From assembly GCA_020831885.1 (NCBI GenBank), contig JAFIFU010000028.1, positions 1-43,825 on the forward strand: a stretch of DNA of 43,825 nt. Reading direction: 5' to 3'. The translations under genes were made by a program, and so were the position numbers. Below, piece by piece: positions 1-9,153 of the stretch (position 1 is the first letter of the stretch; each line of letters starts with the position of its first letter). Under the pieces are notes generated by a model. That model saw only the letters and a program-made list of their open reading frames with translations. It was not told the origin of the DNA and did no database searches. Source of the stretch: Ectothiorhodospiraceae bacterium. Lineage in GTDB: Bacteria; Pseudomonadota; Gammaproteobacteria; Nitrococcales; Aquisalimonadaceae.

Positions 1-24
1 CCCCGGCTGACCCGTTGCCCGGCC

Positions 25-1791
25 CTACCGGCGTTTGGGGACGTAAAGATCCGTGACCGTACCCTCCGCCACCTCCGCTGCGAAACCCACGGTCTCGCTC
101 AGTGTGGGGTGGGGGTGTACGGTGAGACCGATGTCCGCCGCCTCGGCGCCCATCTCAATGGCCAGGGCCATTTCGCCCATGAGCTCACCGGCGTTGGGGC
201 CGACGGCGGCACCGCCCAGCAGGCGGCCGCTGTCGGCGTCGAACAACAGCTTGGTCATCCCTTCGTCGCGGCCCATGGCCAGCGCACGGCCGCTGGCAGC
301 CCAGGGAAACACGCCTTTTTCGACCTTGATACCCTGTTCTTTTGCCTGTTCCTCGGTGAGGCCCACCCAGGCCACTTCCGGGTCGGTATAGGCCACCGAT
401 GGAATGCAGCGGGCATCGAAGGCCACTTTCCGGCCGGCGGCATGCTCGGCGGCCACCTTGCCCTCGTGGCTGGCCTTGTGGGCCAGCATCGGCTGGCCGA
501 CCACGTCGCCGATGGCGTAGATGTGCGGAACCCGGGTCTGCATGTGCTGGTTCACGGGAATAAAGCCCTTGTCCAACTGCAGGCCGGCGGCGTCGGCATT
601 GATCAGGTCGCCATTGGGGCGCCGGCCCACCGCCACCAGCACGCGGTCGAAGGTGTCGGTTTCCGGTGCGTCCTTCCCCTGGAAGCTCACCTTGATGCCT
701 TTTTTCAGCGCCTCCATGCCGGTGACCTTCGTGTTCAGGTAGATGTGCTCATAGCGCTGCCGGATTCGCTTCTCGTAGGGGCGCACCAGATCCTTGTCGG
801 CGCCCATCATGATGCGGTCCATCAATTCCACTACGGTGACTCTGGAGCCCAGGGCCTCGTACACCGTGGCCATCTCCAGGCCGATGATGCCGCCGCCGAT
901 GACCAGTAGCCGTTTCGGAATGTCGTCCAGTTCCAGCGCACTGGTGGAATCCATGACCCGTGGATCGTCCAGGTCCATGCCCGGCGGCGCCACCGGCCGT
1001 GAGCCGGCGGCGATGACGGCCTTGCGGAAACGAATGGTGCGCTTGCCGTCCTGACCGTCCACGGTGAGTGCGTGGGGAGCGCTGAAACCGGCCAAGCCGG
1101 TCACGGTTTCCACCTTGCGCTGTTTGGCCATGCCGGCCAGACCGCCGGTGAGCTTCTTCACTACGCCGTCCTTCCAGTCACGCAGCTTGTTCAGCTCGAT
1201 CGTAGGCTCGCCGAAGCGCACGCCGTGTTCGGCGAACTGCTCGGCGGTGTCGATGATATGGCTGACATGCAGCAGCGCCTTGGACGGGATGCAGCCCACG
1301 TTCAGACAGACGCCGCCCAGGGTGGGGTAGCGTTCCACCAGGATCACTTTCAACCCCAGATCGGCGGCCCGGAACGCCGCGGTATAGCCGCCGGGGCCGG
1401 CGCCGATCACCACCAGGTCGCAGTCAGCGTCGTCCGGTTCCCGGACAGCGGGGGTTGGCGTGGCCCCCGTACGGGGGGCTGGCTCCTCCTCTTCCGGGGG
1501 TGCCTGCTGTTCACTGCGCGTATCTGCGGCCTGCTCGGCGGTCTCCTGGGCAGCAGTCACCTCCAGTTCCAGGATGGCCGTGCCCTCAGCCACCTTATCC
1601 CCTTCCTTCACCAGCACCTTGACCACCTTGCCCGCCTTTGGTGCCGGCACTTCCATGGTGGCCTTGTCGGATTCCAGGGTGATCAGACTCTGTTCGGCGT
1701 CAACGGTATCCCCCTCCGCCACCAGCACCTCGATAACGTCCACCGAGTCGAAGTCGCCGATGTCCGGGACCTTGATCTGTTCAGTTGCCAT
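25..1791 (-). CDS. lpdA: Dihydrolipoyl dehydrogenase (E3) of pyruvate dehydrogenase, with N-terminal lipoyl domain
   Basis: E3 reoxidises the dihydrolipoyl groups of the pyruvate dehydrogenase complex with FAD and NAD+. The 588-residue protein is longer than the usual ~475 because residues 1-78 form a lipoyl domain with the ESDKATMEV motif (lipoyl lysine K43), followed by a Glu/Pro/Ala-rich linker to about residue 122. The flavoprotein then begins: the FAD-binding GAGPGG starts near residue 130, the redox disulfide is C162/C167 in [13 protein letters not shown], and the C-terminal catalytic pair is H561/E566 in HPHPTLSE. It is the last gene of aceE-aceF-lpdA, 30 bp after aceF, with a clear AAGGAA ribosome site. 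A second E3 without lipoyl domain lies at 38939-40366 beside sucAB, so this copy is probably dedicated to pyruvate dehydrogenase. Fused E3s of this type are known in other proteobacteria. Confidence 0.96.
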   Translation of the reverse strand: MATEQIKVPDIGDFDSVDVIEVLVAEGDTVDAEQSLITLESDKATMEVPAPKAGKVVKVLVKEGDKVAEGTAILELEVTAAQETAEQAADTRSEQQAPPEEEEPAPRTGATPTPAVREPDDADCDLVVIGAGPGGYTAAFRAADLGLKVILVERYPTLGGVCLNVGCIPSKALLHVSHIIDTAEQFAEHGVRFGEPTIELNKLRDWKDGVVKKLTGGLAGMAKQRKVETVTGLAGFSAPHALTVDGQDGKRTIRFRKAVIAAGSRPVAPPGMDLDDPRVMDSTSALELDDIPKRLLVIGGGIIGLEMATVYEALGSRVTVVELMDRIMMGADKDLVRPYEKRIRQRYEHIYLNTKVTGMEALKKGIKVSFQGKDAPETDTFDRVLVAVGRRPNGDLINADAAGLQLDKGFIPVNQHMQTRVPHIYAIGDVVGQPMLAHKASHEGKVAAEHAAGRKVAFDARCIPSVAYTDPEVAWVGLTEEQAKEQGIKVEKGVFPWAASGRALAMGRDEGMTKLLFDADSGRLLGGAAVGPNAGELMGEMALAIEMGAEAADIGLTVHPHPTLSETVGFAAEVAEGTVTDLYVPKRR

Positions 1792-1821
1792 GGTCGGTTC
1801 CTTATACGGTATGCCGAGACT

Positions 1822-3189
1822 TCAGAGGATCAGTCGGCGCAGATCGCCCAGCAACCCCGCCAGATGCGTCGTGAATCGCGCCGCGGCGGCGCCGTCGATG
1901 ACCCGGTGGTCATAGGACAGGGACAGCGGCAGCATCAGCCGCGGCACGAATTCCGTGCCGTTCCACTTGGGCTTTATCTCGGAGCGGGACACGCCCAGGA
2001 TGGCCACTTCCGGCGCATTGACGATGGGCGTGAAGGCGGTACCGCCGATACCCCCCAGGCTGGAGATGCTGAAGGTGCCGCCCTGCATGTCGCCGGGGGC
2101 CAGCTTGCCATCCCGGGCCTTGGCGCTGAGTTCCGCCAGGTCGGCGGCAATCTGGTAGATGCCCTTCGTGTCGGCCTCCTTGATCACCGGCACAACCAGG
2201 CCCTGGGGCGTGTCCACGGCAACGCCGATATTGATGTACTTCTTGAGGATGATGGCGTCACCGGTGGGCTTCAGACTGCTGTTGAACTCCGGCATCGCCC
2301 GGAGCGCACCGGCGCAGGCCTTGACCAGGAAGGCCAGCGGCGTGAGTTTCACACCGTGCCGTTCCGCGGCCTGTTTCTCCGCCTTGCGGAAGGCCTCCAG
2401 CTCGGTGATGTCCGCCTCGTCGAACTGGGTGACATGGGGCACATTGAGCCAGCTCCGCTGCAGATGCGGCCCGGAGATTCTCTTGATCCGGGACAGAGGC
2501 TGTTCCTCTATCTCACCGAACCTGGAGAAATCCACGGCCGGGATGGGCGGGATGCCCGCGCCGCCGTCGGCGGCCGGCGCGGCAGCGGTGCCGCCGGTTT
2601 GCATCACGCCCTTCACGAATTGCTGAACGTCATTCTTGAGGATGCGCCCCTTGCGACCGGAGCCCTGCACCTTGGACAGGTCCACCCCCAGTTCCCGGGC
2701 GAAGCGCCGCACCGCCGGCGAGGCATGGGCCTTGCGGAAAAGGCTGCTGTCGATATCGCTGTGGGGCACCGGGGAGCGGTCGGCCTCCACCTGATGGGCC
2801 GGATGGTCGGTGGCCGGGGTTTCCGCGGGCTGTGCCGGTGCTTGTCGGGCAGCCTCATCGTCCTTCGCTCTCCCGGGCGGATCGGGCTCGGTCTCGGCCT
2901 CGGCCGGTGGGGTCTCCGGCTGATCGTCGGCGACCGCCGCGTCGCCGCCTTCGACGGGTTCCAGCTCCATGATCACGGAGCCCTGCTTGACCTTGTCGCC
3001 GACCTTGATCTTGACGCTTGTCACCCGGCCCGCCTCGGGGGCGGGCACCTCCATCGTCGCCTTGTCGGATTCCAGTGTGATCAGGGACTGCTCCGCTTCC
3101 ACGATGTCCCCTTCCGCCACCAGGACCTCGATGACGTCCACCTCATCGAAGTCACCGATGTCGGGCACGGTAATGGTTTTGGTCGCCAT
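1822..3189 (-). CDS. aceF: Dihydrolipoamide acetyltransferase (E2) of pyruvate dehydrogenase
   Basis: E2 core of pyruvate dehydrogenase, moving the acetyl group from lipoate to CoA. The 455 residues show one lipoyl domain (1-78, lipoyl lysine K43), a Pro/Ala/Glu-rich flexible linker, a peripheral subunit-binding domain (about 154-190, [16 protein letters not shown]), and a catalytic acetyltransferase domain ending in SYDHRVIDG (H428, D432). It carries only one lipoyl domain, while the E. coli enzyme has three; the lipoyl domain on the downstream E3 adds another to the complex. The start has an AGGAAG ribosome site 6 bases upstream. It lies between aceE (51 bp upstream) and lpdA (30 bp downstream) on the same strand, as one operon. 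Confidence 0.97.
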   Translation of the reverse strand: MATKTITVPDIGDFDEVDVIEVLVAEGDIVEAEQSLITLESDKATMEVPAPEAGRVTSVKIKVGDKVKQGSVIMELEPVEGGDAAVADDQPETPPAEAETEPDPPGRAKDDEAARQAPAQPAETPATDHPAHQVEADRSPVPHSDIDSSLFRKAHASPAVRRFARELGVDLSKVQGSGRKGRILKNDVQQFVKGVMQTGGTAAAPAADGGAGIPPIPAVDFSRFGEIEEQPLSRIKRISGPHLQRSWLNVPHVTQFDEADITELEAFRKAEKQAAERHGVKLTPLAFLVKACAGALRAMPEFNSSLKPTGDAIILKKYINIGVAVDTPQGLVVPVIKEADTKGIYQIAADLAELSAKARDGKLAPGDMQGGTFSISSLGGIGGTAFTPIVNAPEVAILGVSRSEIKPKWNGTEFVPRLMLPLSLSYDHRVIDGAAAARFTTHLAGLLGDLRRLIL

Positions 3190-3240
3190 GGCCTGCTTCC
3201 TGTGTTCGTTGCGCTGTGGCTGTGGGGTTCCGCCGGCCGC

Positions 3241-5901
3241 TCAGACCGTGGTGGGCATGGGCTTGTCCGGATCCAGGTCGTATTTCCTGATGGCCTCGGT
3301 CACGGTTTTCGCCTGGATCTGGCCGTCATCGGCCAGGGCCTTCAGCGCTGCCACGGTGATGTAGTAGCGGTCCACCTCGAAGAAGCGGCGCAATTGCTCC
3401 CGTGTATCGGAGCGGCCGAAGCCGTCGGTGCCCAGCACCACGTAGCGGCGGCCATCCATGTAGGGGCGGATCTGGTCGGCAAAGGCACGCATGTAGTCGG
3501 TGGCGGCCACCGCCGGACCCTTCCGCTTGCCCAGTTGTTCCTGAACCCAGCAGCTCCGGGGTTTCTTGTCCGGGTGCAGCATGTTCCAGCGCTCCACCGC
3601 CATGCCGTCGCGCCGCAGCTCGGTGAACGAGGGACAACTCCACAGGTCGGCGTCCACTTTCCAGTCCTTCTTCAGCAATTCAGCGGCGGCGATGGCCTCG
3701 CGAAAGATGGTGCCGGAGCCCAGCAACTGCACCCGGAGCTTGCCGCGACCGCCTTCCCTGAACAGGTACATACCCTTGCGGATGCCCTCCTCGGCGCCCT
3801 CGGGCATGGCCGGCTGCGGGTAGTTCTCGTTCATCATGGTGATGTAGTAGAAGACGTTCTCCTGCTCCTGGTACATGCGGCGCAGGCCGTCCTGGATGAT
3901 CACCGCCATTTCGTAGGGAAAGGTGGGATCGTAGGAGATGCAGTTGGGAATGGTGGCGGACAGCAGGTGGCTGTGACCATCCTGGTGCTGCAGCCCTTCG
4001 CCGTTCAGCGTGGTGCGCCCGGCGGTACCGCCCAGGAGAAAACCCCGGGCACGCATGTCGCCGGCCGCCCAGGCCAGATCCCCCACCCGCTGGAAGCCGA
4101 ACATGGAGTAGTAGGCGTAGAACGGGATCATGTTCACGCCGTGGTTGGAATAGGCGGTGGCGGCGGCGATCCAGGAACACATGGCGCCGGCCTCGTTGAT
4201 GCCCTCCTGCAGGATCTGTCCGTTCTTGCTCTCCTTGTAGACCATGAGCTGGTCGGCATCCTCGGGCTCGTAGAGCTGTCCCACCGAGGAGTAGATGCCC
4301 AACTGGCGGAACAGGCCCTCCATGCCAAAAGTGCGCGCCTCGTCCGGCACGATGGGCACGATGTGTTTGGCCAGTTGCTTGTCCCGGGTGAGGATGGCCA
4401 GAATGCGCACAAAGGCCATGGTGGTGGACATCTCCCGGTCACCGGACTCCTTGAGCAGCAGCTCGAAGGCGGAGAGTTCCGGTACTTTCAGCGGCTCGGC
4501 GTCGGTGCGGCGCTGGGGCAGATAGCCGCCCAGGGCCTTGCGGCGCTCCCGCAGGTACTGCATTTCGGGGCTGTCGTCCGCGGGCTTGTAGAACGGGGCC
4601 TCCTCCAGCTTGTCGTCGGGTACCGGGATGTCGAAGCGGTCGCGGAATTCCTTCAGCGACTCCATCGCCATCTTCTTCTGCTGGTGGGTGATGTTCTGCC
4701 CCTCCCCGGATTTACCCATGCCGTAGCCCTTGACCGTCTTGGCCAGGATCACGGTGGGCTGGCCGCGGTGATTCACCGCCGCGTGGTAGGCTGCATACAC
4801 CTTGTGCGGGTCGTGGCCGCCCCGGGACAGCCGGGCGATTTCCTCGTCCGACATACTGGCCACCATGTCCTTGAGTTCCGGGTACTTACCGAAGAAATGC
4901 TCGCGGGTGTAGGCACCGCCCTTGGCCTTGAAGTTCTGGTACTCGCCGTCCACCGCCTCTTCCATGCGCCGGCGGAGCAACCCCTTATCGTCCATGGCCA
5001 GCAGTTTGTCCCACTGGGAGCCCCAGATCACCTTGATCACATTCCAGCCGGTGCCGCGGAACTCGCCTTCCAGTTCCTGGATGATCTTGCCGTTTCCGCG
5101 CACCGGGCCGTCCAGGCGCTGCAGGTTGCAGTTGACCACGAACACCAGGTTGTCCAGGCCCTCGCGGGCGGCCACGTCGATGGCGCCCAGGGATTCGGGT
5201 TCGTCCATCTCGCCGTCACCCATGAACGCCCAGATCTTGCGGTTGCCCATGTCGATGACGCCGCGGTCGTGCAGGTATTTCATGAACCGGGCCTGGTAGA
5301 TGGCCATGATCGGCCCCAGACCCATGGATACGGTGGGGAACTGCCAGTAGTCCGGCATCAGCCACGGATGAGGGTAGGAGGTGACGCCGGTGCCGCCCAC
5401 GTCCTGCCGGAAACCCCGCAATTGCTCCTCGGTGAGCCGTCCCTCCAGGAAAGACCGGGCGTAGATGCCAGGGGAGGAGTGGCCCTGGATGAAGATCATG
5501 TCGCCCCCATGGTCATCGCTGGGCGCGTGCCAGAAGTGGTTGAAGCCCACATCGTAGAGCGTCGCGCTGGAAGCGAAACTGGCGATATGGCCGCCGATGC
5601 CCTCCCGGGCCCTGTTCGCCTGTAGCACCATGGCCATGGCGTTCCAGCGGATGATGGAACGGATGCGCCATTCCAGGTTGTGATCGCCTGGCGAACGGGT
5701 CTCCATGTGTGGGGGGATGGTATTGAGGTAGGCGGTGGTGGCCTTGAAGGGAATATGGCCGCCCCGGCGGCGCGCCTTGTCGACCAGGGACTCCAGCAGA
5801 AAGTGGGCGCGCTCGGGGCCTTCCTCCTCGATGACCGCCTCCAGTGCGTCCAGCCACTCCCGCGTTTCCTGTGGATCCACGTCTTGCGGTCGCTCAGCCA
5901 T
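3241..5901 (-). CDS. aceE: Pyruvate dehydrogenase E1 component, homodimeric type
   Basis: Thiamine-diphosphate-dependent decarboxylase that oxidises pyruvate and acetylates the lipoyl domain of AceF. The product is 886 residues, matching the single-chain gammaproteobacterial E1 (E. coli 887). The cofactor motif GDGEMDEPES is visible in the middle of the N-terminal half, and the N-terminus (MAERPQDVDPQETREWLDAL) aligns with the usual start. The reading frame stays open for 58 codons upstream to 6075, but that extension is basic and unlike the family, and a GAGAGG ribosome site 7-8 bases before 5901 supports the chosen start. It is the first gene of aceE-aceF-lpdA. The 265 bp upstream contain no PdhR-like operator that I can recognise. 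Confidence 0.97.
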   Translation of the reverse strand: MAERPQDVDPQETREWLDALEAVIEEEGPERAHFLLESLVDKARRRGGHIPFKATTAYLNTIPPHMETRSPGDHNLEWRIRSIIRWNAMAMVLQANRAREGIGGHIASFASSATLYDVGFNHFWHAPSDDHGGDMIFIQGHSSPGIYARSFLEGRLTEEQLRGFRQDVGGTGVTSYPHPWLMPDYWQFPTVSMGLGPIMAIYQARFMKYLHDRGVIDMGNRKIWAFMGDGEMDEPESLGAIDVAAREGLDNLVFVVNCNLQRLDGPVRGNGKIIQELEGEFRGTGWNVIKVIWGSQWDKLLAMDDKGLLRRRMEEAVDGEYQNFKAKGGAYTREHFFGKYPELKDMVASMSDEEIARLSRGGHDPHKVYAAYHAAVNHRGQPTVILAKTVKGYGMGKSGEGQNITHQQKKMAMESLKEFRDRFDIPVPDDKLEEAPFYKPADDSPEMQYLRERRKALGGYLPQRRTDAEPLKVPELSAFELLLKESGDREMSTTMAFVRILAILTRDKQLAKHIVPIVPDEARTFGMEGLFRQLGIYSSVGQLYEPEDADQLMVYKESKNGQILQEGINEAGAMCSWIAAATAYSNHGVNMIPFYAYYSMFGFQRVGDLAWAAGDMRARGFLLGGTAGRTTLNGEGLQHQDGHSHLLSATIPNCISYDPTFPYEMAVIIQDGLRRMYQEQENVFYYITMMNENYPQPAMPEGAEEGIRKGMYLFREGGRGKLRVQLLGSGTIFREAIAAAELLKKDWKVDADLWSCPSFTELRRDGMAVERWNMLHPDKKPRSCWVQEQLGKRKGPAVAATDYMRAFADQIRPYMDGRRYVVLGTDGFGRSDTREQLRRFFEVDRYYITVAALKALADDGQIQAKTVTEAIRKYDLDPDKPMPTTV

Positions 5902-6101
5902 TGTTTGACCTCTCGGCTTGTTGTGGACGGCGGGTTTGTGCCGTCGCTGTTCGTTCCGGGCGAAACCGCGTGCCGCGGTTCGGCCCCCTCGCCTTTTGGG
6001 CGTTTTCTCCTCCGCATCGTCGGCCATCGACGACAATGCCCAGGACAGGATGTGTCGAGCAGCGCCCCGGTTCAAGTCCGCGGCGGGCGAGCACGCACAC
6101 G

Positions 6102-6127
6102 AAGCGCTCTCCGGTTGGAGAGCGCTT
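6102..6127. repeat. Perfect 11-bp inverted repeat between the DUF502 gene and aceE
   Basis: AAGCGCTCTCC and GGAGAGCGCTT flank a GGTT loop, a fully paired 11-bp stem. It lies 39 bp beyond the DUF502 stop codon and about 200 bp before the aceE start. Its position fits a terminator for the DUF502 transcript, but there is no T-run on the minus strand beyond the two bases of the stem, so an operator or a Rho-independent terminator of poor quality are both possible. The rest of 5902-6166 shows nothing I can identify. Confidence 0.5.
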
Positions 6128-6166
6128 GTCAGTGACAGACTACCAGCACCGTGATGAAACGGGGTT

Positions 6167-6760
6167 TCAATTTCGCGTGGTGGACATGCCGGCGGTCACC
6201 GCGAAACGCATGGCCTGATCGATGGGCATATCGATGGGCTGTACCCGGTCCCGGGGCAGAAATACCGTGTAACCACCGATCTGGTAGCTCATGGGCATGT
6301 ACACGGCGATCTCGTCCTTGCCGCCCAATCCCTGCGGCAACCCGTCGAAGTCCTCCCGGGTGACGAACCCCAGCAGCCGGCCCTCCGTTTCGCCCAGGGA
6401 GATCGTGACCATAACCACCTGACTGCCCTGTTCGCCCTGGGCCTTGCGGATGAAATCCAGCAGGTCCTGCACGGCGCCGTGAATGACCTTGATGCCGGGC
6501 AGGCGCGTGATCAGCCGCTCGCTCCAGTTGAACAGGGCGCGGAAGAGGTAGGCCTGCATCAGTACCCCGAACAGGAAGACCAGACCCAGGGCGACCATGA
6601 GACCCAGACCGGGAAAGTAGAAGGGCAGCAGCACCCGGACAATGGGCCCGATCAGGTTCTCGAACAGGTTGGCCAGCCAGTAGATCAGGTACAGGGTGAC
6701 CACGATCGGCAGGATGGCGCCGAGGCCTTTGAGGAATGTCTTGGAAATGTAGCTGGTCAT
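6167..6760 (-). CDS. DUF502 family integral membrane protein
   Basis: Conserved membrane protein of unknown function, 197 residues from the chosen start. Two strongly hydrophobic segments are visible in the N-terminal half (around residues 13-35 and 53-77), followed by a soluble C-terminal domain with the GxKVIHGAVQDLLDF and VTREDF segments typical of the DUF502 family. The frame extends 13 codons upstream to 6799, but an AAAGGA ribosome site precedes the ATG at 6760 by about 9 bases and the family normally starts at this TSYISKTFLKG segment. It stands alone between the PDH operon and a DUF4197 gene. The 171 bp upstream include a GATAAT that could be a -10 element at 6783-6788, with no good -35. 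Family assignment is solid; no function is inferred. Confidence 0.85.
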   Translation of the reverse strand: MTSYISKTFLKGLGAILPIVVTLYLIYWLANLFENLIGPIVRVLLPFYFPGLGLMVALGLVFLFGVLMQAYLFRALFNWSERLITRLPGIKVIHGAVQDLLDFIRKAQGEQGSQVVMVTISLGETEGRLLGFVTREDFDGLPQGLGGKDEIAVYMPMSYQIGGYTVFLPRDRVQPIDMPIDQAMRFAVTAGMSTTRN

Positions 6761-6931
6761 GGCGGTCGTTCCTTTGTACCGGATTATCAATACTGCCACG
6801 AGTCCGGGAGGCGTGAGGCAATGTCGTGGTTACCCGACATAGGTAGGGCATGGCTGTCGGGGGGCGGAGATTGCCGCACCGTCGTGGCAGCTTCCGAGCC
6901 GGCTCATTGAGCCCATGGGGCGAAATCTTGC

Positions 6932-7636
6932 CTAATCCCGCCCGAAAATCTCCCGCAGCAAATCCGTGGTCCGCGACATCGGGTCCTCACGAATGCGTCT
7001 CTCCTCCTCCGCCAGTACAGTGAACAGGCCGTCCAGGGCCTGCTCCGTGACGTACCGGTCCAGGTCCACCGTTAGTGGCTCAACCAGCGGCAGGCGGTTC
7101 CAGGCCCGCGCCAGTTGCTGGTAGTGGGCGTAACCGTTCACCGACTCCAGGCGGCTGGCGACGATGGGTTCGTAGCGCGCCCGCAGGGAGTCCTCCGATT
7201 GGTTGCGCAGGTAGCGGGTGGCGGCATCCGGACCGCCGGTGAAGACGGCCTGTACGTCCCCGGGCCGCATGCTGGCGATGGCGTCCACGAAGATGGCCCG
7301 GGCCTCCTCGGCCGCCTGCTCGGCCGCCCGGTTCATGGCCAGTTCCAGCGCGTCCACCTGCGCCCCCAGGCCCAGCTGGCGCAAGCGGCTGCTGGCCGAT
7401 TGCAGCTCTTCCGGCAAGGCGATACGGATGGCTTCATTGGCCAGGTAGCCATCCACGCGGTGCGTGCGTTCCACGGTGCGTTCCGTGCCCAGGCGGAGCG
7501 CTTCCCGCAGCGCTTCGGCAACACGGTGATCGCCGCTACGGTCCGGGTCGCCGGCCGCCTCCTGCTGGCTGGGCAGAGTGACACAGCCGGACAGCAACAC
7601 CAGCAGTATGGGAAGGATTCGGGTGATCCGGTGCAT
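6932..7636 (-). CDS. DUF4197 family lipoprotein
   Basis: Predicted lipoprotein of unknown function, 234 residues. The N-terminus is a short type II signal peptide (MHRITRILPILLVLLSGC) with a lipobox LLSG-C, so Cys18 should be lipidated. The mature part has the DUF4197 features: a VAEALREALRLGTERTV helix, a GYLANEAIRIALPEEL segment, and a C-terminal TEQALDGLFTVLAEEE...IREDP region. A strong GGAGGAA ribosome site lies just before the ATG. It sits only 12 bp after hemF on the same strand, so it is probably cotranscribed with hemF, though the association says little about function. Confidence 0.88.
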   Translation of the reverse strand: MHRITRILPILLVLLSGCVTLPSQQEAAGDPDRSGDHRVAEALREALRLGTERTVERTHRVDGYLANEAIRIALPEELQSASSRLRQLGLGAQVDALELAMNRAAEQAAEEARAIFVDAIASMRPGDVQAVFTGGPDAATRYLRNQSEDSLRARYEPIVASRLESVNGYAHYQQLARAWNRLPLVEPLTVDLDRYVTEQALDGLFTVLAEEERRIREDPMSRTTDLLREIFGRD

Positions 7637-7648
7637 GGCGTTCCTCCG

Positions 7649-8581
<933 letters not shown>

Positions 8582-8592
8582 CTAAGGATCCC

Positions 8593-9153
8593 TCAGCCTT
8601 GTCGCAGCACGCGCCCGCTGCGCCCATCGCGGATTTCGCTGGGGCGGTTCAGCCCGCCGGTGGGGCCGGGCACCACCAGGTCCACGCGCCTGCCGAGACG
8701 GCATCGGGCCTGCAAGGCCGTGCGTGCCGGCGGGTGTCCGCTGCGGTTCGCGCTGGTGGACACCAGGGGCCCGCCGTAGGCGCGGCACAACGCTGCGGCT
8801 CCGGAATGGGCCGTCACCCGTACCGCCAGGGTGTCCCGGCTGCCGGTCAACCAGCGGGGAACCCAGGGTTGCACTGGAAGCACCCAGGTGACCGGTCCCG
8901 GCCAGGAGGCCGCCAACCGGTCTTCCAGCGCCGGAGGGACGGGTTGCAGCCACGGGTTCAGTGATGCGCGGTCATGGCTGATCAGAATCAGGCCCTTGTC
9001 CGCGCTGCGCCCCTTGATGGCCAGTAGACGCGCTACGGCCTCCGCGTTCAACGGATCACAGCCAAGGCCGAACACGGCTTCGGTGGGGTAAGCGATGACG
9101 CCCCCGGTCTGCAGGCAGCGCAGCGCGGGAACCAGGCGGTGATTGGCCATCAT
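8593..9153 (-). CDS. tsaC: Threonylcarbamoyl-AMP synthase (YrdC/Sua5 family)
   Basis: Makes threonylcarbamoyl-AMP from threonine, bicarbonate and ATP, the first step of t6A37 modification of ANN-decoding tRNAs. The 186 residues match the short TsaC form (E. coli 190) without the Sua5 C-terminal domain. Visible signatures are GGVIAYPTEAVFGLGCDP near the N-terminus, KGRSADKGLILI, PGPVTWVLP and STSANRSGHPP. Its start abuts the topA stop exactly: the topA TGA ends at 9154 and the ATG begins at 9153. Two consecutive ATG codons make the exact start uncertain by one residue. The GAAGAG at the end of topA can serve as its ribosome site, suggesting translational coupling. Confidence 0.95.
   Translation of the reverse strand: MMANHRLVPALRCLQTGGVIAYPTEAVFGLGCDPLNAEAVARLLAIKGRSADKGLILISHDRASLNPWLQPVPPALEDRLAASWPGPVTWVLPVQPWVPRWLTGSRDTLAVRVTAHSGAAALCRAYGGPLVSTSANRSGHPPARTALQARCRLGRRVDLVVPGPTGGLNRPSEIRDGRSGRVLRQG

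Noticed and set aside
1072-5625. 1517-codon plus-strand open frame antisense to aceE, aceF and lpdA
   Set aside because: It is the codon-position shadow of high-GC genes on the other strand; the product is His/Gly/Leu-rich with no domain, and the minus-strand enzymes are unmistakable.
5902-6166. PdhR-type operator before aceE
   Set aside because: No ATTGGT-N3-ACCAAT-like site; the 11-bp inverted repeat there has a different sequence and is nearer to the DUF502 gene end.
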